A stretch of DNA of 64,000 nucleotides from contig JACKHS010000007.1 of assembly GCA_020638875.1 (NCBI GenBank), forward strand, positions 1 through 64,000. Reading direction: 5' to 3'. The DNA is from Planctomycetota bacterium. GTDB lineage: Bacteria > Planctomycetota > UBA1135 > GCA-002686595. Position 1 is the first letter of the stretch. Each line of letters opens with the position of its first letter. Positions 33,448 through 42,602 of the stretch are shown one piece after another. Made by a program: the position numbers and the translations under genes. The notes beneath the pieces were generated by a model. It saw only the letters and a program-made list of their open reading frames with translations, searched no databases and was not told where the DNA came from.

Positions 33448-35523
33448 TCAGCGCGCCCGGAACTCGTAGAGCTCGCCGCCCGCCAGGGCCACCACCGCGG
33501 CCCCGCGCGCCCACAGGCCGCCGGCCTCCCAGGCGCCGTCCAGCAGCACGGGCGTGACCGCCTCGAGGTACAGCTCGCGTGCCCGGTCGAAGCGGTACAG
33601 CCCGCGGTCGGTCAGGCACAGGACCTTGCGCTCCGACACGAGCGCGCGGCCGAGGAAGACCTCCTCGCGGCCCAGGAAGATCGAGTCGTAGCGCCGCCCG
33701 CTGGCGAGCTCGTAGGCCGACAGGGTGCGCCGCGCCCCGGCGCGGCCCTGGACCAGCGCCACGTCGCGATCGCCGCCCACCAGGCGCTCGGCCTCGGGCA
33801 CCTCGAGCGGCGGGTGCAGGAGCAGCGCGCCGCGCCCGGGCGCGAGGTCCAGCTCGCCCGCGAGGCAGTACAGCCGGGTCGCGTCGCGCGGGCCCCACAG
33901 GATCGCGGCGGCGGCGTCCGGGCGGCGCTCGACGATGGGCGCGGTGGAGTCCGCCCACGCGGCCTCCTCGGGCGCGCGGCGCGCGACGTGGAAGCTCCAC
34001 GCCGGCCGCCCGTCGGCGAGGTCGAGCAGCGCTCCCACGCCGAGGTGCGTGCCGACGAACAGGTAGCCGCCGACGCGCACGGGCGGCGCCGCGGGCGTGC
34101 GCAGCAGTTGCCCGCCGCCGGTGCGCAGGCCGAGGTCGCGCACGACGTCCGTGCCGCGCGCGACCAGGCGCCGCCAGCGCGGCCGACCGCTGTCCGCGTC
34201 GAGCGCGAGCACCCAGCCGCGCGCCTCGCCGGGCGCGTTGACCTGCCGCAGGCCGTCCTGCTCGACCTGGCTCCACTGGCGCGCCTGCACGACGACGAGG
34301 TCGTCGACCAGCAGCGGGCCGGGCTGGAACTCCCACAGGCCCGGGCCGAGCAGCGCCTCGAGGTCGGCCACGCGCGCGTCGCCCACGTAGAGCCCGTCGC
34401 CGCCCAGCGTCCAGCGCAGCTCGGGGATCTCGAGCTCGCGCGGCGGGCGCGCGCGCTGCACGAGGTTCGAGGTCGTCCCGTCGGCGCGGCCGGCGACGAG
34501 GTAGAGGTCCTCGCCGTCGGTCGCGGGCAGGAGCGGCCAGTCGCGCCCGGGCCGCTCGGCGGTCACCGGCCACGGCCAGCCGTGCTCGCGCGCCGGCGCC
34601 CAGGGCTGGTACGAGCGGTCCTCGACGCCGGCGCCGAGCAGCCAGACGCGGTCGGAGGTCTGCACGGCGCGGCGCCCGTCGGCCAGGAAGGCGAGGCCCG
34701 CCGGCGGGTCGATGCGCGCCATCGCCGGCACCTTGCGCAGGTCGGGCAGGACCAACGGGTGCAGGCGCTCGGGCACCAGCTCGCGCGCGTCGGGCCAGAC
34801 CGGCGCGGGCGCGGCGGGGGCGATCTCGAGCGCGTCGAGCGCCGCGCGGCGGCGCGCCAGTCCGGCGGCGAAGCGCTCGGGGTCGACGAGGCGCGCGTGG
34901 CGCTCGGCGCGCGTCAGCCAGCTCGCGGCCTGGGCCGGGCGACCGGCTTCGAGCTCGAGCTCGAAGCGCTCGACCGCCGCGCGCAGCGCCGCCTCGCTGG
35001 CCGGGTACTCGCGCTCGCGTCGCGCGAGGTCGGCCGCGCGCGCGCGCGCGTCCTCGGCGCGGCCGGCGGCGCCGCGCTGCGCGCGGCTCGCACCAGGCGC
35101 GCCACGCCGCGCGGCGCGCGGGCGAGGCAGCGCCTCCAGCCGGCGCAGCACCGCGTACTCGACGGCCTCCTGCTTGCGCAGCGCGCCGTGGTCGGGGTCG
35201 GGCAGCAGCGCGTCGAGCGCGGGCCGCGGCTCGCCGCGCTCGTCGCGCGGGCCGAGGTCGACCAGCACGCCCGGTTCGCTCTCGCGCAGCGCCTCGCCCC
35301 ACGCGTCGAAGGCGCGGGTCCAGGCCAGCTCCGCGCCCGCGCCGCCGGCCAGCGCGCGCTCGAGCTCGCCGTCCGCGCGCGCGAGCGTCGCCGCCGCGAT
35401 CGGGTCGACGGGGACCCAGGCGTCCTCCTGCGGCCGGCCCGCGGCCGCGCCCGCCAACGACACGAGCGCGAGCAGCGCGGCCGCGAGGGGCGCGCGCGTG
35501 CTCAGGGACCGCGACGCGCTCAC
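33448..35523 (-). CDS. Exported PQQ-like beta-propeller protein
   Basis: A 691-aa protein with a signal peptide (STRAPLAAALLALVSLAGAAAG). The N-terminal third is helical and Ala/Arg-rich (TPR-like); the rest shows propeller strands of the PQQ/BamB type (GWVLALDADSGRPRWRRLV, LLDLADGRPAWSFHVARR, LSAYELASGRRYDSIFLG). It shares this general layout with the 1558-aa protein of the neighbouring operon, and may be related in role. The start is GTG at 35523, overlapping the stop of the FtsB-like gene by GTGA. The Arg/Gly/Ala-rich stretch coded by ~35060-35120 might hide another small indel pair. No enzyme residues are identifiable. Confidence 0.75.
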   Translation of the reverse strand: MSASRSLSTRAPLAAALLALVSLAGAAAGRPQEDAWVPVDPIAAATLARADGELERALAGGAGAELAWTRAFDAWGEALRESEPGVLVDLGPRDERGEPRPALDALLPDPDHGALRKQEAVEYAVLRRLEALPRPRAARRGAPGASRAQRGAAGRAEDARARAADLARREREYPASEAALRAAVERFELELEAGRPAQAASWLTRAERHARLVDPERFAAGLARRRAALDALEIAPAAPAPVWPDARELVPERLHPLVLPDLRKVPAMARIDPPAGLAFLADGRRAVQTSDRVWLLGAGVEDRSYQPWAPAREHGWPWPVTAERPGRDWPLLPATDGEDLYLVAGRADGTTSNLVQRARPPRELEIPELRWTLGGDGLYVGDARVADLEALLGPGLWEFQPGPLLVDDLVVVQARQWSQVEQDGLRQVNAPGEARGWVLALDADSGRPRWRRLVARGTDVVRDLGLRTGGGQLLRTPAAPPVRVGGYLFVGTHLGVGALLDLADGRPAWSFHVARRAPEEAAWADSTAPIVERRPDAAAAILWGPRDATRLYCLAGELDLAPGRGALLLHPPLEVPEAERLVGGDRDVALVQGRAGARRTLSAYELASGRRYDSIFLGREEVFLGRALVSERKVLCLTDRGLYRFDRARELYLEAVTPVLLDGAWEAGGLWARGAAVVALAGGELYEFRAR

Positions 35524-35960
35524 CGGTCGCCCGTGGGCGCCTCGCTCGACGGCCGCGGGGCGAGGTCGCGGCGCTCGACCTCCTCGCGCACCTCGTCGGA
35601 GTACAGGCGCAGCAGCCGCTCGTGGTAGATCTCGTCGCCGAGCGCCTCGACCTTCAGGTCCAGCTCGTGCGCGCGCGACTCGTCGGAGGCGAGGCGCTGC
35701 GAGAGCTCGAGCTCCTTGCGCTCGAGGTCCTCCTGCTCGCGCAGCGCCGGCGAGAGGCCGCCCTGCGTGAGCTGCGCGAGCAGCACCAGCGGCACCCACA
35801 CGGGCATCCAGTAGAGGAACACCTCGGCCGAGCGGGCCGCGTAGCGCCGGGCGATGCCGCGGCCCTGCGGCTCGGTCCGCGGGCGGGACGCGACGAGAGC
35901 GCCGTCCCCGGGCTCGAGGCCCGGGAGCTCCGGCGTGCGCTCGTCGCGGGACCGCTTCAT
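35520..35960 (-). CDS. FtsB/DivIC-like septum formation initiator protein
   Basis: A 146-aa single-pass membrane protein: a basic cytosolic N-terminus of about 48 residues, one transmembrane helix (FLYWMPVWVPLVLLAQLT) and a coiled coil (REQEDLERKELELSQRLASD, then LKVEALGDEIYHERLLRLYS) outside. This topology and the phrase 'EIYHERLLR' fit the FtsB/DivIC family, which links FtsL and FtsQ in the division site. The position directly after enolase (7 bp gap) is the placement seen in many bacteria and supports the call more than the sequence alone. Confidence 0.7.
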   Translation of the reverse strand: MKRSRDERTPELPGLEPGDGALVASRPRTEPQGRGIARRYAARSAEVFLYWMPVWVPLVLLAQLTQGGLSPALREQEDLERKELELSQRLASDESRAHELDLKVEALGDEIYHERLLRLYSDEVREEVERRDLAPRPSSEAPTGDR

Positions 35961-35967
35961 CGCCGAC

Positions 35968-37248
<1,281 letters not shown>

Positions 37249-37284
37249 GGTGGGCCGATCCTACCGTTCGCGCCCGGGGCGGAC

Positions 37285-37290
37285 TACGCT
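37285..37290 (+). promoter_or_regulatory. Candidate -10 element TACGCT
   Basis: TACGCT followed by CC lies 44 nt before the ATG at 37335, in the 86-bp gap divergent from eno. There is no clear -35. The support is recurrence of this hexamer before other starts in the window. Confidence 0.25.
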
Positions 37291-37334
37291 CCTGCGAGGT
37301 TCCCGGCGTCCCCCGGGGCCCCCGTCCACGAGCC

Positions 37335-37634
37335 ATGAAGAACCTCGCCCTGCTCCTCGTCGGCGCCGGCCTCGGCGTCGCGCTGAGCGCCCTCACCTCC
37401 GCCGGCGGCAGCGCGCCGGTCGAGGGCAACAAGCACCTGCGCGCGGGCGCCACCGTCTACGGCCTGAACCTCGTCGCCGGCACCGCTCGGCCGCTCGCCG
37501 GTCTCGCCGACGACATGCCCGTCACCGTCCGCGCGATGGACGGCGACTGGCTGCAGGTCGACTTCCCCGCGCAGAAGACCGGGCCGGTCTGGGTGAACCA
37601 GGCCAACGTGGTCTCCTACCGCACCAGCCGTTGA
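37335..37634 (+). CDS. Small secreted SH3-like protein
   Basis: A 99-aa protein with a signal peptide or anchor (MKNLALLLVGAGLGVALSAL) and a short beta-rich body: LRAGATVYGLNLVAGTARPL, MPVTVRAMDGDWLQVDFP, GPVWVNQANVVSYR. The spacing of an early hydrophobic strand, a 'DGDWLQV' strand and 'VWVN...V' looks like a bacterial SH3 (SH3b) domain. It begins the plus-strand run that continues with pssA 11 bp later. Its function is unknown; a cell-wall or surface-binding role would fit the fold. Confidence 0.65.
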   Translation: MKNLALLLVGAGLGVALSALTSAGGSAPVEGNKHLRAGATVYGLNLVAGTARPLAGLADDMPVTVRAMDGDWLQVDFPAQKTGPVWVNQANVVSYRTSR

Positions 37635-37645
37635 GGCGCGTCGCG

Positions 37646-38524
37646 ATGAAGCCGGTCGCGATGCTGCCCAACCTGCTGACGTTGGGCAACTCGGCCTGCG
37701 GGCTGCTGGCGATCTGCAAGGGCCTCGACGCCCTGGCCTACTCGAGCGTGGGCTCCGAGGTCTTCTACATGAAGATGGAGGCGGCCTGCGGGCTGATCTT
37801 CCTCGGCATGGTCTTCGACGCGCTCGACGGCAAGGTCGCGCGGCTGACCAAGAGCTTCAGCGACTTCGGCGCGCAGCTCGACTCGCTCTCGGACGCGCTG
37901 ACCTTCGGCGTGGCGCCGGCCATCCTGGCCAAGGTGCTGATCGAGCACGAGGGACCGCTGGTGGGGCACATGGGCTCGCCGCGCCTGCACTTCATCGCCG
38001 CCGGGGCGTTCTCGCTGATGGCGATCCTGCGCCTCGCGCGCTTCAACCTCGAGACCGAGCACGACGAGGAGGCGCACCGCTCGTTCAGCGGCCTGCCCTC
38101 GCCCGGCGCGGCCGGCGCGGTGACCTCGACGCTCCTGATGTACCTGCTCTTCCGCGAGCCGAGCCTCGAGACCGAGAACGGCACGCCGACGCCGGTGGGG
38201 CACGTGATGGGCTGGCTGCAGGGCATCGACTGGACGCCCGTGCTCTCGTGGGTCCCGGTCTACCTGGTCGTGCTGCTGCCCTTGCTCGGCCTGCTGATGG
38301 TCAGCCGCGTGCGCTACACGCACGCCACGTCGCTGCTGACGCGCGACCGCTCGAACTTCGTCACGCTCGTGGCGGTCGTGTTCGTGTTCATGGGCCTGGG
38401 CGTCGCGCCGGTGCCGTTCCTGTTCCTCGCGTTCAACGGCTTCTGGCTGTTCGGCGCGGTGCGCTGGGCGCTGGGCGCGCTGCGCGCGCGCGGCGAGGCG
38501 CGGCAGGGGAGCGCGCAGGCTTGA
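37646..38524 (+). CDS. pssA: CDP-diacylglycerol-serine O-phosphatidyltransferase
   Basis: Integral membrane enzyme of phospholipid synthesis that makes phosphatidylserine, the precursor of phosphatidylethanolamine. The CDP-alcohol phosphotransferase motif D-G-x2-A-R-x8-G-x3-D-x3-D is complete, starting at DGKVAR and ending at DSLSD (about residues 58-80). N-terminal MLPNLLTLGNSACGLLAI is the typical first helix of the bacterial PssA type. The protein is 292 aa with about seven or eight hydrophobic segments. ATG at 37646 fits the family start; the frame is open further upstream but overlaps the small secreted gene. The stop overlaps a TTG at 38521 that may start folK. Confidence 0.9.
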   Translation: MKPVAMLPNLLTLGNSACGLLAICKGLDALAYSSVGSEVFYMKMEAACGLIFLGMVFDALDGKVARLTKSFSDFGAQLDSLSDALTFGVAPAILAKVLIEHEGPLVGHMGSPRLHFIAAGAFSLMAILRLARFNLETEHDEEAHRSFSGLPSPGAAGAVTSTLLMYLLFREPSLETENGTPTPVGHVMGWLQGIDWTPVLSWVPVYLVVLLPLLGLLMVSRVRYTHATSLLTRDRSNFVTLVAVVFVFMGLGVAPVPFLFLAFNGFWLFGAVRWALGALRARGEARQGSAQA

Positions 38525-39024
38525 GCGGCCCGCGCGTGCTGACGCGCGCCTACGTCGCGCTGGGCAGCAACCTCGGTGTACCGAGCGAGCGCCTCGACGC
38601 CGCGTGCGCCGCGCTGCGCGCCACGCCGGGCATCGAGCGCGTGCGCGTGTCGAGCTACCACGCCACGGCCGCGGTCGGCGGGCCCGCGGCGCAGCCCGAC
38701 TACCTGAACGCCGTCGCCGAGCTAGACACGACGCTGGGCCCCGAGGAGCTGCTCGCGCGCCTGCAGGCGATCGAGGCCGCCGAGGGGCGCGAGCGCGCGA
38801 CCGAGGTGCGCTGGGGGCCGCGGCGGTTGGACCTCGACCTGTTGCTGCACGGCGACGCGCGGCGCGACGCCGACGCGCTCGCGCTGCCGCACCCGCGCCT
38901 CGAGGAGCGCCGCTTCGTGCTGGCCCCGCTGGCCGAGCTGGCGCCCGAGCTCGTGCTCGCGCGCTCCGGCCGCACGGTGGCCGCGCGCGCTCGCCGAGCT
39001 GCCGCGCGAGGCGCGCCGCCGCTC
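38521..39024 (+). CDS. folK: 2-amino-4-hydroxy-6-hydroxymethyldihydropteridine pyrophosphokinase (fused to panC; frameshifted end)
   Basis: Transfers pyrophosphate from ATP to 6-hydroxymethyl-dihydropterin in folate synthesis. HPPK motifs are intact: YVALGSNLG, DYLNAVAELDT, GPRRLDLDLLLHGDAR, LPHPRLEERRFVLAPLAEL. The start is TTG at 38521 (TTGA overlap with pssA) or GTG at 38536. The frame changes at about 38983-38990 in a CCGCGCGCGC run, after which the protein continues as ALAELPREARRRS in another frame. From there no stop codon occurs in any frame before the PanC motifs, so FolK and PanC appear to be one polypeptide. The boundary at 39024 is estimated from family lengths. Confidence 0.8.
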
Positions 39025-39915
39025 GCGCGCCTTCGACGCGGTCGAGCCCGCGCGCGCCTGGTGCCGCGCGCGCCGCGCCGCCGGGCGCGACGCTGGGCTT
39101 CGTGCCGACCATGGGCGCGCTGCACGAGGGCCACCTCGAGCTCGTGCGCCGCGCGCTCGCCGAGAACGACCTCGCCTGCGTGAGCGTCTTCGTCAACCCG
39201 CTGCAGTTCGACGAGCGCGGCGACTTCGAGCACTACCCGCGCGACCTCGACGGCGACGCCGCCCAGTTGCGCGGCGCGGGCTGCTCGATGGTCTTCACCG
39301 GCACCCTCGCGCAGTTCTTCCCCGGCGAGCTCGACGCCGATGGACGCCTCGCGGCCGCGCGACACGTCGACCCCGGGCCGTGCGCGCTGGGGCTCGAGGG
39401 CGCCTTCCGGCGCGGCCACTTCGACGGCGTCGCGACCATCGTCGACCGGCTGTTCGACGTCGTCGAGCCGACGCGCGCCTACTTCGGCCAGAAGGACTAC
39501 CAGCAGGCGCGCGTCGTGCGCGACCTCGCGCGCGCCGCCGCGGGCGGCCGGAGGTCGTCGTGTGCCCGACCTCGCGCGAGCCCTCGGGCCTGGCGCGCTC
39601 GTCGCGCAACCTGCGCCTGTCGCCGGCCGAGCGCGCGACGGCGACGGCGCTGTCGCGCGCGCTGTCGCGGCCGCGCGCGCCTGGCGCGCGGGCGAGCGCG
39701 ACGCCGACGCGCTGCGCGGCGTGCTGCGCGCCGCGCTCGACGTGCCCGGCCTGGAGCTCGAGTACGCCGCGCTGCGCGAGACCGAGGGCTGGAGCGAGCG
39801 CGAGCCCGCGGGCGCGCTGCGCGACGCGGTCGCCCTGGTCGCCGCGCGCGTCGGCCCCGTGCGCCTGATCGACAACCACGTGCTCGCCGAGCCGCCGCCC
39901 GCGCCAGGCGCATGA
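39025..39915 (+). CDS. panC: Pantothenate synthetase (frameshifted; fused to folK)
   Basis: Condenses pantoate with beta-alanine using ATP, the last step of pantothenate synthesis. Motifs appear in order but in three frames: LGFVPTMGALHEGHLELVRR (ATP-binding HxGH), CVSVFVNPLQF, YPRDLDGD, TRAYFGQKDYQQARVVRDL, then VVVCPTSREPSGLARSSRN after a shift near 39548, and LELEYAALRETEGW after another near 39665; a first shift lies near 39085-39092. All motifs are intact, so the protein is probably functional and the sequence in error. No ATG, GTG or TTG in a suitable place marks a separate start. The stop overlaps the ispE ATG (ATGA). Confidence 0.8.
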
Positions 39916-40854
39916 GCGCCGTCGTGCGCCGGCGCGCGCCGGCCAAAGCTCAACCTCTGGCTGCACGTGCTCGGCCGCCGGCCGGACGGCTACCACGAGG
40001 TCGAGACGGTGCTCTGCGCGCTCGAGCTGGCCGACGAGCTCGAGTGTGCGCGTCGACGCGAGCGGCGCGGTCGCGCTCGCCGTCGGCGGCCCGTGCGCGA
40101 GCGCCGACGTGCCGACCGACGCGCGCAACCTGGCGCACCGCGCGGCGACCGCGGCGCTCGCGCGCGCCCGCGAGCTGGGGCTCGTCGCGCCCGAGGTCGG
40201 CCTCGCTGGCGCTCGCGCTCGAAGCGCGTGCCCAGCCAGGCCGGGCTGGGCGGCGGCAGCTCGGACGCGGCCTGCGCGCTGCTCGCGGCCGCCGAGCGCG
40301 CGCGCTGGGCGCGGACTTCGGCGCCGCGTGGCGCCGCGCGTGGCTGGCCGCCGCGGGGCCGGACTGCGTCTTCTTCCACGACGTCGGCGCCTCCAGGGCT
40401 CGCGACCTGCCGGGGCGTGGGGGAGCGCGTCGAGCCCTGCGACGCGACGCCGCCCCCACCTGGTGGGCCTGGGTCGTGACGCCGGCGTCGCGTGCGCGAC
40501 GGCCGAGGTGTTCCGCGCCTGGCGCGCGCAGGCCGCCGGAGGCCGACGCGCGCCCCACGCGCCTGGACGCGGGCCTGCTCCGGCGCGCCGGTCGGCGCGT
40601 GGCGCGAGCGGCTGCACAACGACCTCGAGGCGCCCGCGCTCGCGGTGGCGCCCGAGCTCGCCGCGTGGCGCGCGCTGCTCGAGCGCTGCGGCGAGGGACA
40701 CGCGCGCCTGACCGGCAGCGGCTCGAGCTTCTTCGCGCTGCACGCCGACGAGGCGAGCGCGTGCGCCGCGCTCGAGCGCGTGCGCGCGGCCGCCGCGGAG
40801 GCCGGGCTCGACACGCGCCTCGCCTGCGTCACGCGTCCGCGCGGGCCGGAATAG
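39912..40854 (+). CDS. ispE: 4-diphosphocytidyl-2-C-methyl-D-erythritol kinase (many frameshifts)
   Basis: GHMP-family kinase of the MEP isoprenoid pathway. The conserved blocks are present but spread over all three frames: LNLWLHVLGRRPDGYHEVET, the GHMP ATP loop PSQAGLGGGSSDAACALLA, DCVFFHDVGAS, and the C-terminal GSGSSFFAL. At least eight frame changes occur between 39945 and 40570; the first is an extra A in GCCAAAGCTC, which would read AKLNLW without it. Motif preservation argues against a decayed gene and for indel errors. The ATG overlaps the panC stop, and spoVG follows 126 bp downstream, the same order as in many Firmicutes. Confidence 0.8.
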
Positions 40855-40965
40855 TCCCGCGAGAGAACGCGTCATCCCCGTCGCTGCGGGCGTCCTGAGG
40901 AGGTCGCAAAAACGGCGCGGCAAAAGCTGCCCCGGCCTCTGGAGTTCGGGCGGAATCTCCCCGAT

Positions 40966-40971
40966 GGAGGA
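40966..40971 (+). promoter_or_regulatory. Shine-Dalgarno that fixes the spoVG start
   Basis: GGAGGA lies 9 nt before the GTG at 40981. An in-frame GTG at 40972 directly abuts it and would leave no spacing, so 40981 is the better start. Confidence 0.75.
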
Positions 40972-40980
40972 GTGCCTTCC

Positions 40981-41427
40981 GTGAAGATCTCCGAGGTGCG
41001 GATCAAGCTCGTGCCAGGCACGCGCGACAAGCTGCGCGCCTTCGCCAGCATCACGCTGGACGGCGCGATGGTGATCCGCGACATCAAGATCATCGAAGGC
41101 GGCGACCGGCTCTTCGTCGCGATGCCGAGCCGCAAGCTCTGCGACCGCTGTCCGCGCTGCGGCGGCAAGAACTACGTGCGCGCGCGCTACTGCAACGACT
41201 GCGGCGCGCGCCTGTCCAAGGACCGCGCGGAGCAGGACGAGCGCGGTCGGGCGCGGCTCTACTCCGACATCGCGCACCCGATCCACCAGCGCGCGCGCAG
41301 CCAGTTCCAGGACGTGATCCTGCAGGCCTACCACGCCGAGGTGGAGGCCTCCAAGCACGCCGGCTACGTGGCCCAGACGATCGACGACATGGACTACGAG
41401 GCCTGGAACGAGGAGAGCGCGGGCTGA
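40981..41427 (+). CDS. spoVG: SpoVG-family protein with inserted zinc ribbon
   Basis: A 148-aa member of the SpoVG family, small RNA/DNA-binding regulators known for roles in septation and sporulation. It begins VKISEVRIKLVPG and continues LRAFASITLDGAMVIRDIKI and LFVAMPSRK, all typical SpoVG. Directly after MPSRK comes an insert of about 45 residues with CPRCGGKNYVRARYCNDCG, a CxxC-x(n)-CxxC zinc ribbon; the family then resumes with IAHPIHQRARSQFQDVILQA. Typical SpoVG is only 80-100 aa and lacks the ribbon. GTG at 40981 is chosen because of the upstream GGAGGA. The gene follows ispE as in Bacillus. Confidence 0.9.
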   Translation: MKISEVRIKLVPGTRDKLRAFASITLDGAMVIRDIKIIEGGDRLFVAMPSRKLCDRCPRCGGKNYVRARYCNDCGARLSKDRAEQDERGRARLYSDIAHPIHQRARSQFQDVILQAYHAEVEASKHAGYVAQTIDDMDYEAWNEESAG

Positions 41428-41442
41428 CCCCGCGCGCCGCGC

Positions 41443-42435
41443 TCAGCCCCCGAAAATCACTTTGACGCCCGGCGTCAGGTTGTGTCCCGCGCCGCAGGGG
41501 CTGCCCGGGCCGTCGCCGTACCAGACCTGGAAGTAGCGCGTCTCGCCGGCGTTGACGCCGCCCTGGCCGCAGAGCCCGCCGCTCCAGACCGCGACGCCGC
41601 CCGCGTCGGGCACCGCGATGCCGAGCCGCACGACGGACGTGCCCGCGCAGCGCAGGCCGTCGCCGAGCAGTTGGCCCTGCCCTGCGTTCACCATCTGCGT
41701 GCCGGCGAAGAGGATCGCGGGCTGGCCCGGGACCAGGCCGCTGGCGGTGAAGCCGAGGTCGTCGGCGCTCACGCTGACGCTGCCCGTGCCCTCGAGCCGC
41801 GCGCCCAGACCGGACGCGTTGGCGCAGCCCTGCTCCTGACCGCCGGGGTTCGCGCACGGGCAGAAGCCCGCGCTGCCGTCGCCGAAGCAGAAGCGCTCGC
41901 CGACCTCCGTCGTGTAGTAGACCGTGCCGTTCCACGCGCGCGGCACGTAGCCGCCGGTGAACGGGTAGTCCATGCCGCGGCCCTCGTAGAGCTCGAGGTC
42001 GGCGTTCGCGTAGACGACGCCCGTGCCGTTGGTGTACTTGACGCCCGGCGTCCCCGTGCACGTGACGTAGAAGCCGACGATCTCGCCCGCCTGGAGCTGC
42101 ACGTCGAGCGCGAGCGGGATCGGCGTCGGCACGCCCACGCCGTTCGAGGTCGTGGTCGCGCTGCCGCGCAGCGTCCACGCGCTGGGGTCGAACTCGTGAC
42201 CGACGTAGGTGCCCGGCACCGTGTAGACCTCGATCGTCACCGAACCCGAGTTGAAGTGCCCGTCGAGCGCGACGATCGTGATCGGCGCCAGCGCCTTGAC
42301 GTCGAACATGTTCCCGTCGAGGCCGTTGTTCGAGGTGTAGGTCGTCGTCAGCGAGTGGACCTGCGGCGTCTGGGCGAGCGCGGCCGGTGCGAACAGGAGC
42401 AGCGGGAGCGCGGCGCGGAGCATCGTCGGCGTCAT
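41443..42435 (-). CDS. Secreted protein with Cys-rich C-terminal module
   Basis: A 330-aa exported protein: signal peptide MLRAALPLLLFAPAALA, then a beta-rich N-terminal domain (~25-180) with strands such as PITIVALDGHFNSGSVTIEV and IVGFYVTCTG, and from about residue 182 the module RFCFGDGSAG, CPCANPGG, GCANASGLGA, GLRCAGTSVVRL and SPCGAGHNLT. The same module ends the protein at 3861-5435, while their N-terminal domains are unrelated. This separates the module from the cargo. The start is ATG at 42435, or 42423 four codons later. It is convergent with spoVG (15 bp apart) and divergent from aroDE. Confidence 0.75.
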   Translation of the reverse strand: MTPTMLRAALPLLLFAPAALAQTPQVHSLTTTYTSNNGLDGNMFDVKALAPITIVALDGHFNSGSVTIEVYTVPGTYVGHEFDPSAWTLRGSATTTSNGVGVPTPIPLALDVQLQAGEIVGFYVTCTGTPGVKYTNGTGVVYANADLELYEGRGMDYPFTGGYVPRAWNGTVYYTTEVGERFCFGDGSAGFCPCANPGGQEQGCANASGLGARLEGTGSVSVSADDLGFTASGLVPGQPAILFAGTQMVNAGQGQLLGDGLRCAGTSVVRLGIAVPDAGGVAVWSGGLCGQGGVNAGETRYFQVWYGDGPGSPCGAGHNLTPGVKVIFGG

Positions 42436-42586
42436 GGGCGGGAGCGGGTGGCGGTGGAAGGGAGCAGGGCGCCGACGCGCGGCGCGCGGGCGGTGGGGCG
42501 GGACCACCTCCTGGAGGGTCGGACTGCGCCGGGCCGGACCAGGTTCCCTCGACTTCGGCGCGACCGAGGCGCGGCTCTCCCGAGCT

Positions 42587-42595
42587 TGGTACGCT
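42587..42595 (+). promoter_or_regulatory. Candidate extended -10 element for aroDE
   Basis: TGG followed by TACGCT lies 7 nt before the ATG at 42603, giving a leaderless or nearly leaderless mRNA. The block GTACGCTCCGCGCC also appears, with one change, at 191-204. No -35 at 16-18 bp is recognisable. Confidence 0.35.
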
Positions 42596-42602
42596 CCGCG
42601 CC

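Noticed and set aside
39912..40854. ispE as a decayed pseudogene
   Set aside because: All catalytic motifs are intact across the frame changes and the gene is normally essential, so sequence error is the better reading.
40972..40980. Earlier GTG start for spoVG
   Set aside because: It abuts the Shine-Dalgarno; the GTG at 40981 has 9-nt spacing and the usual family N-terminus.
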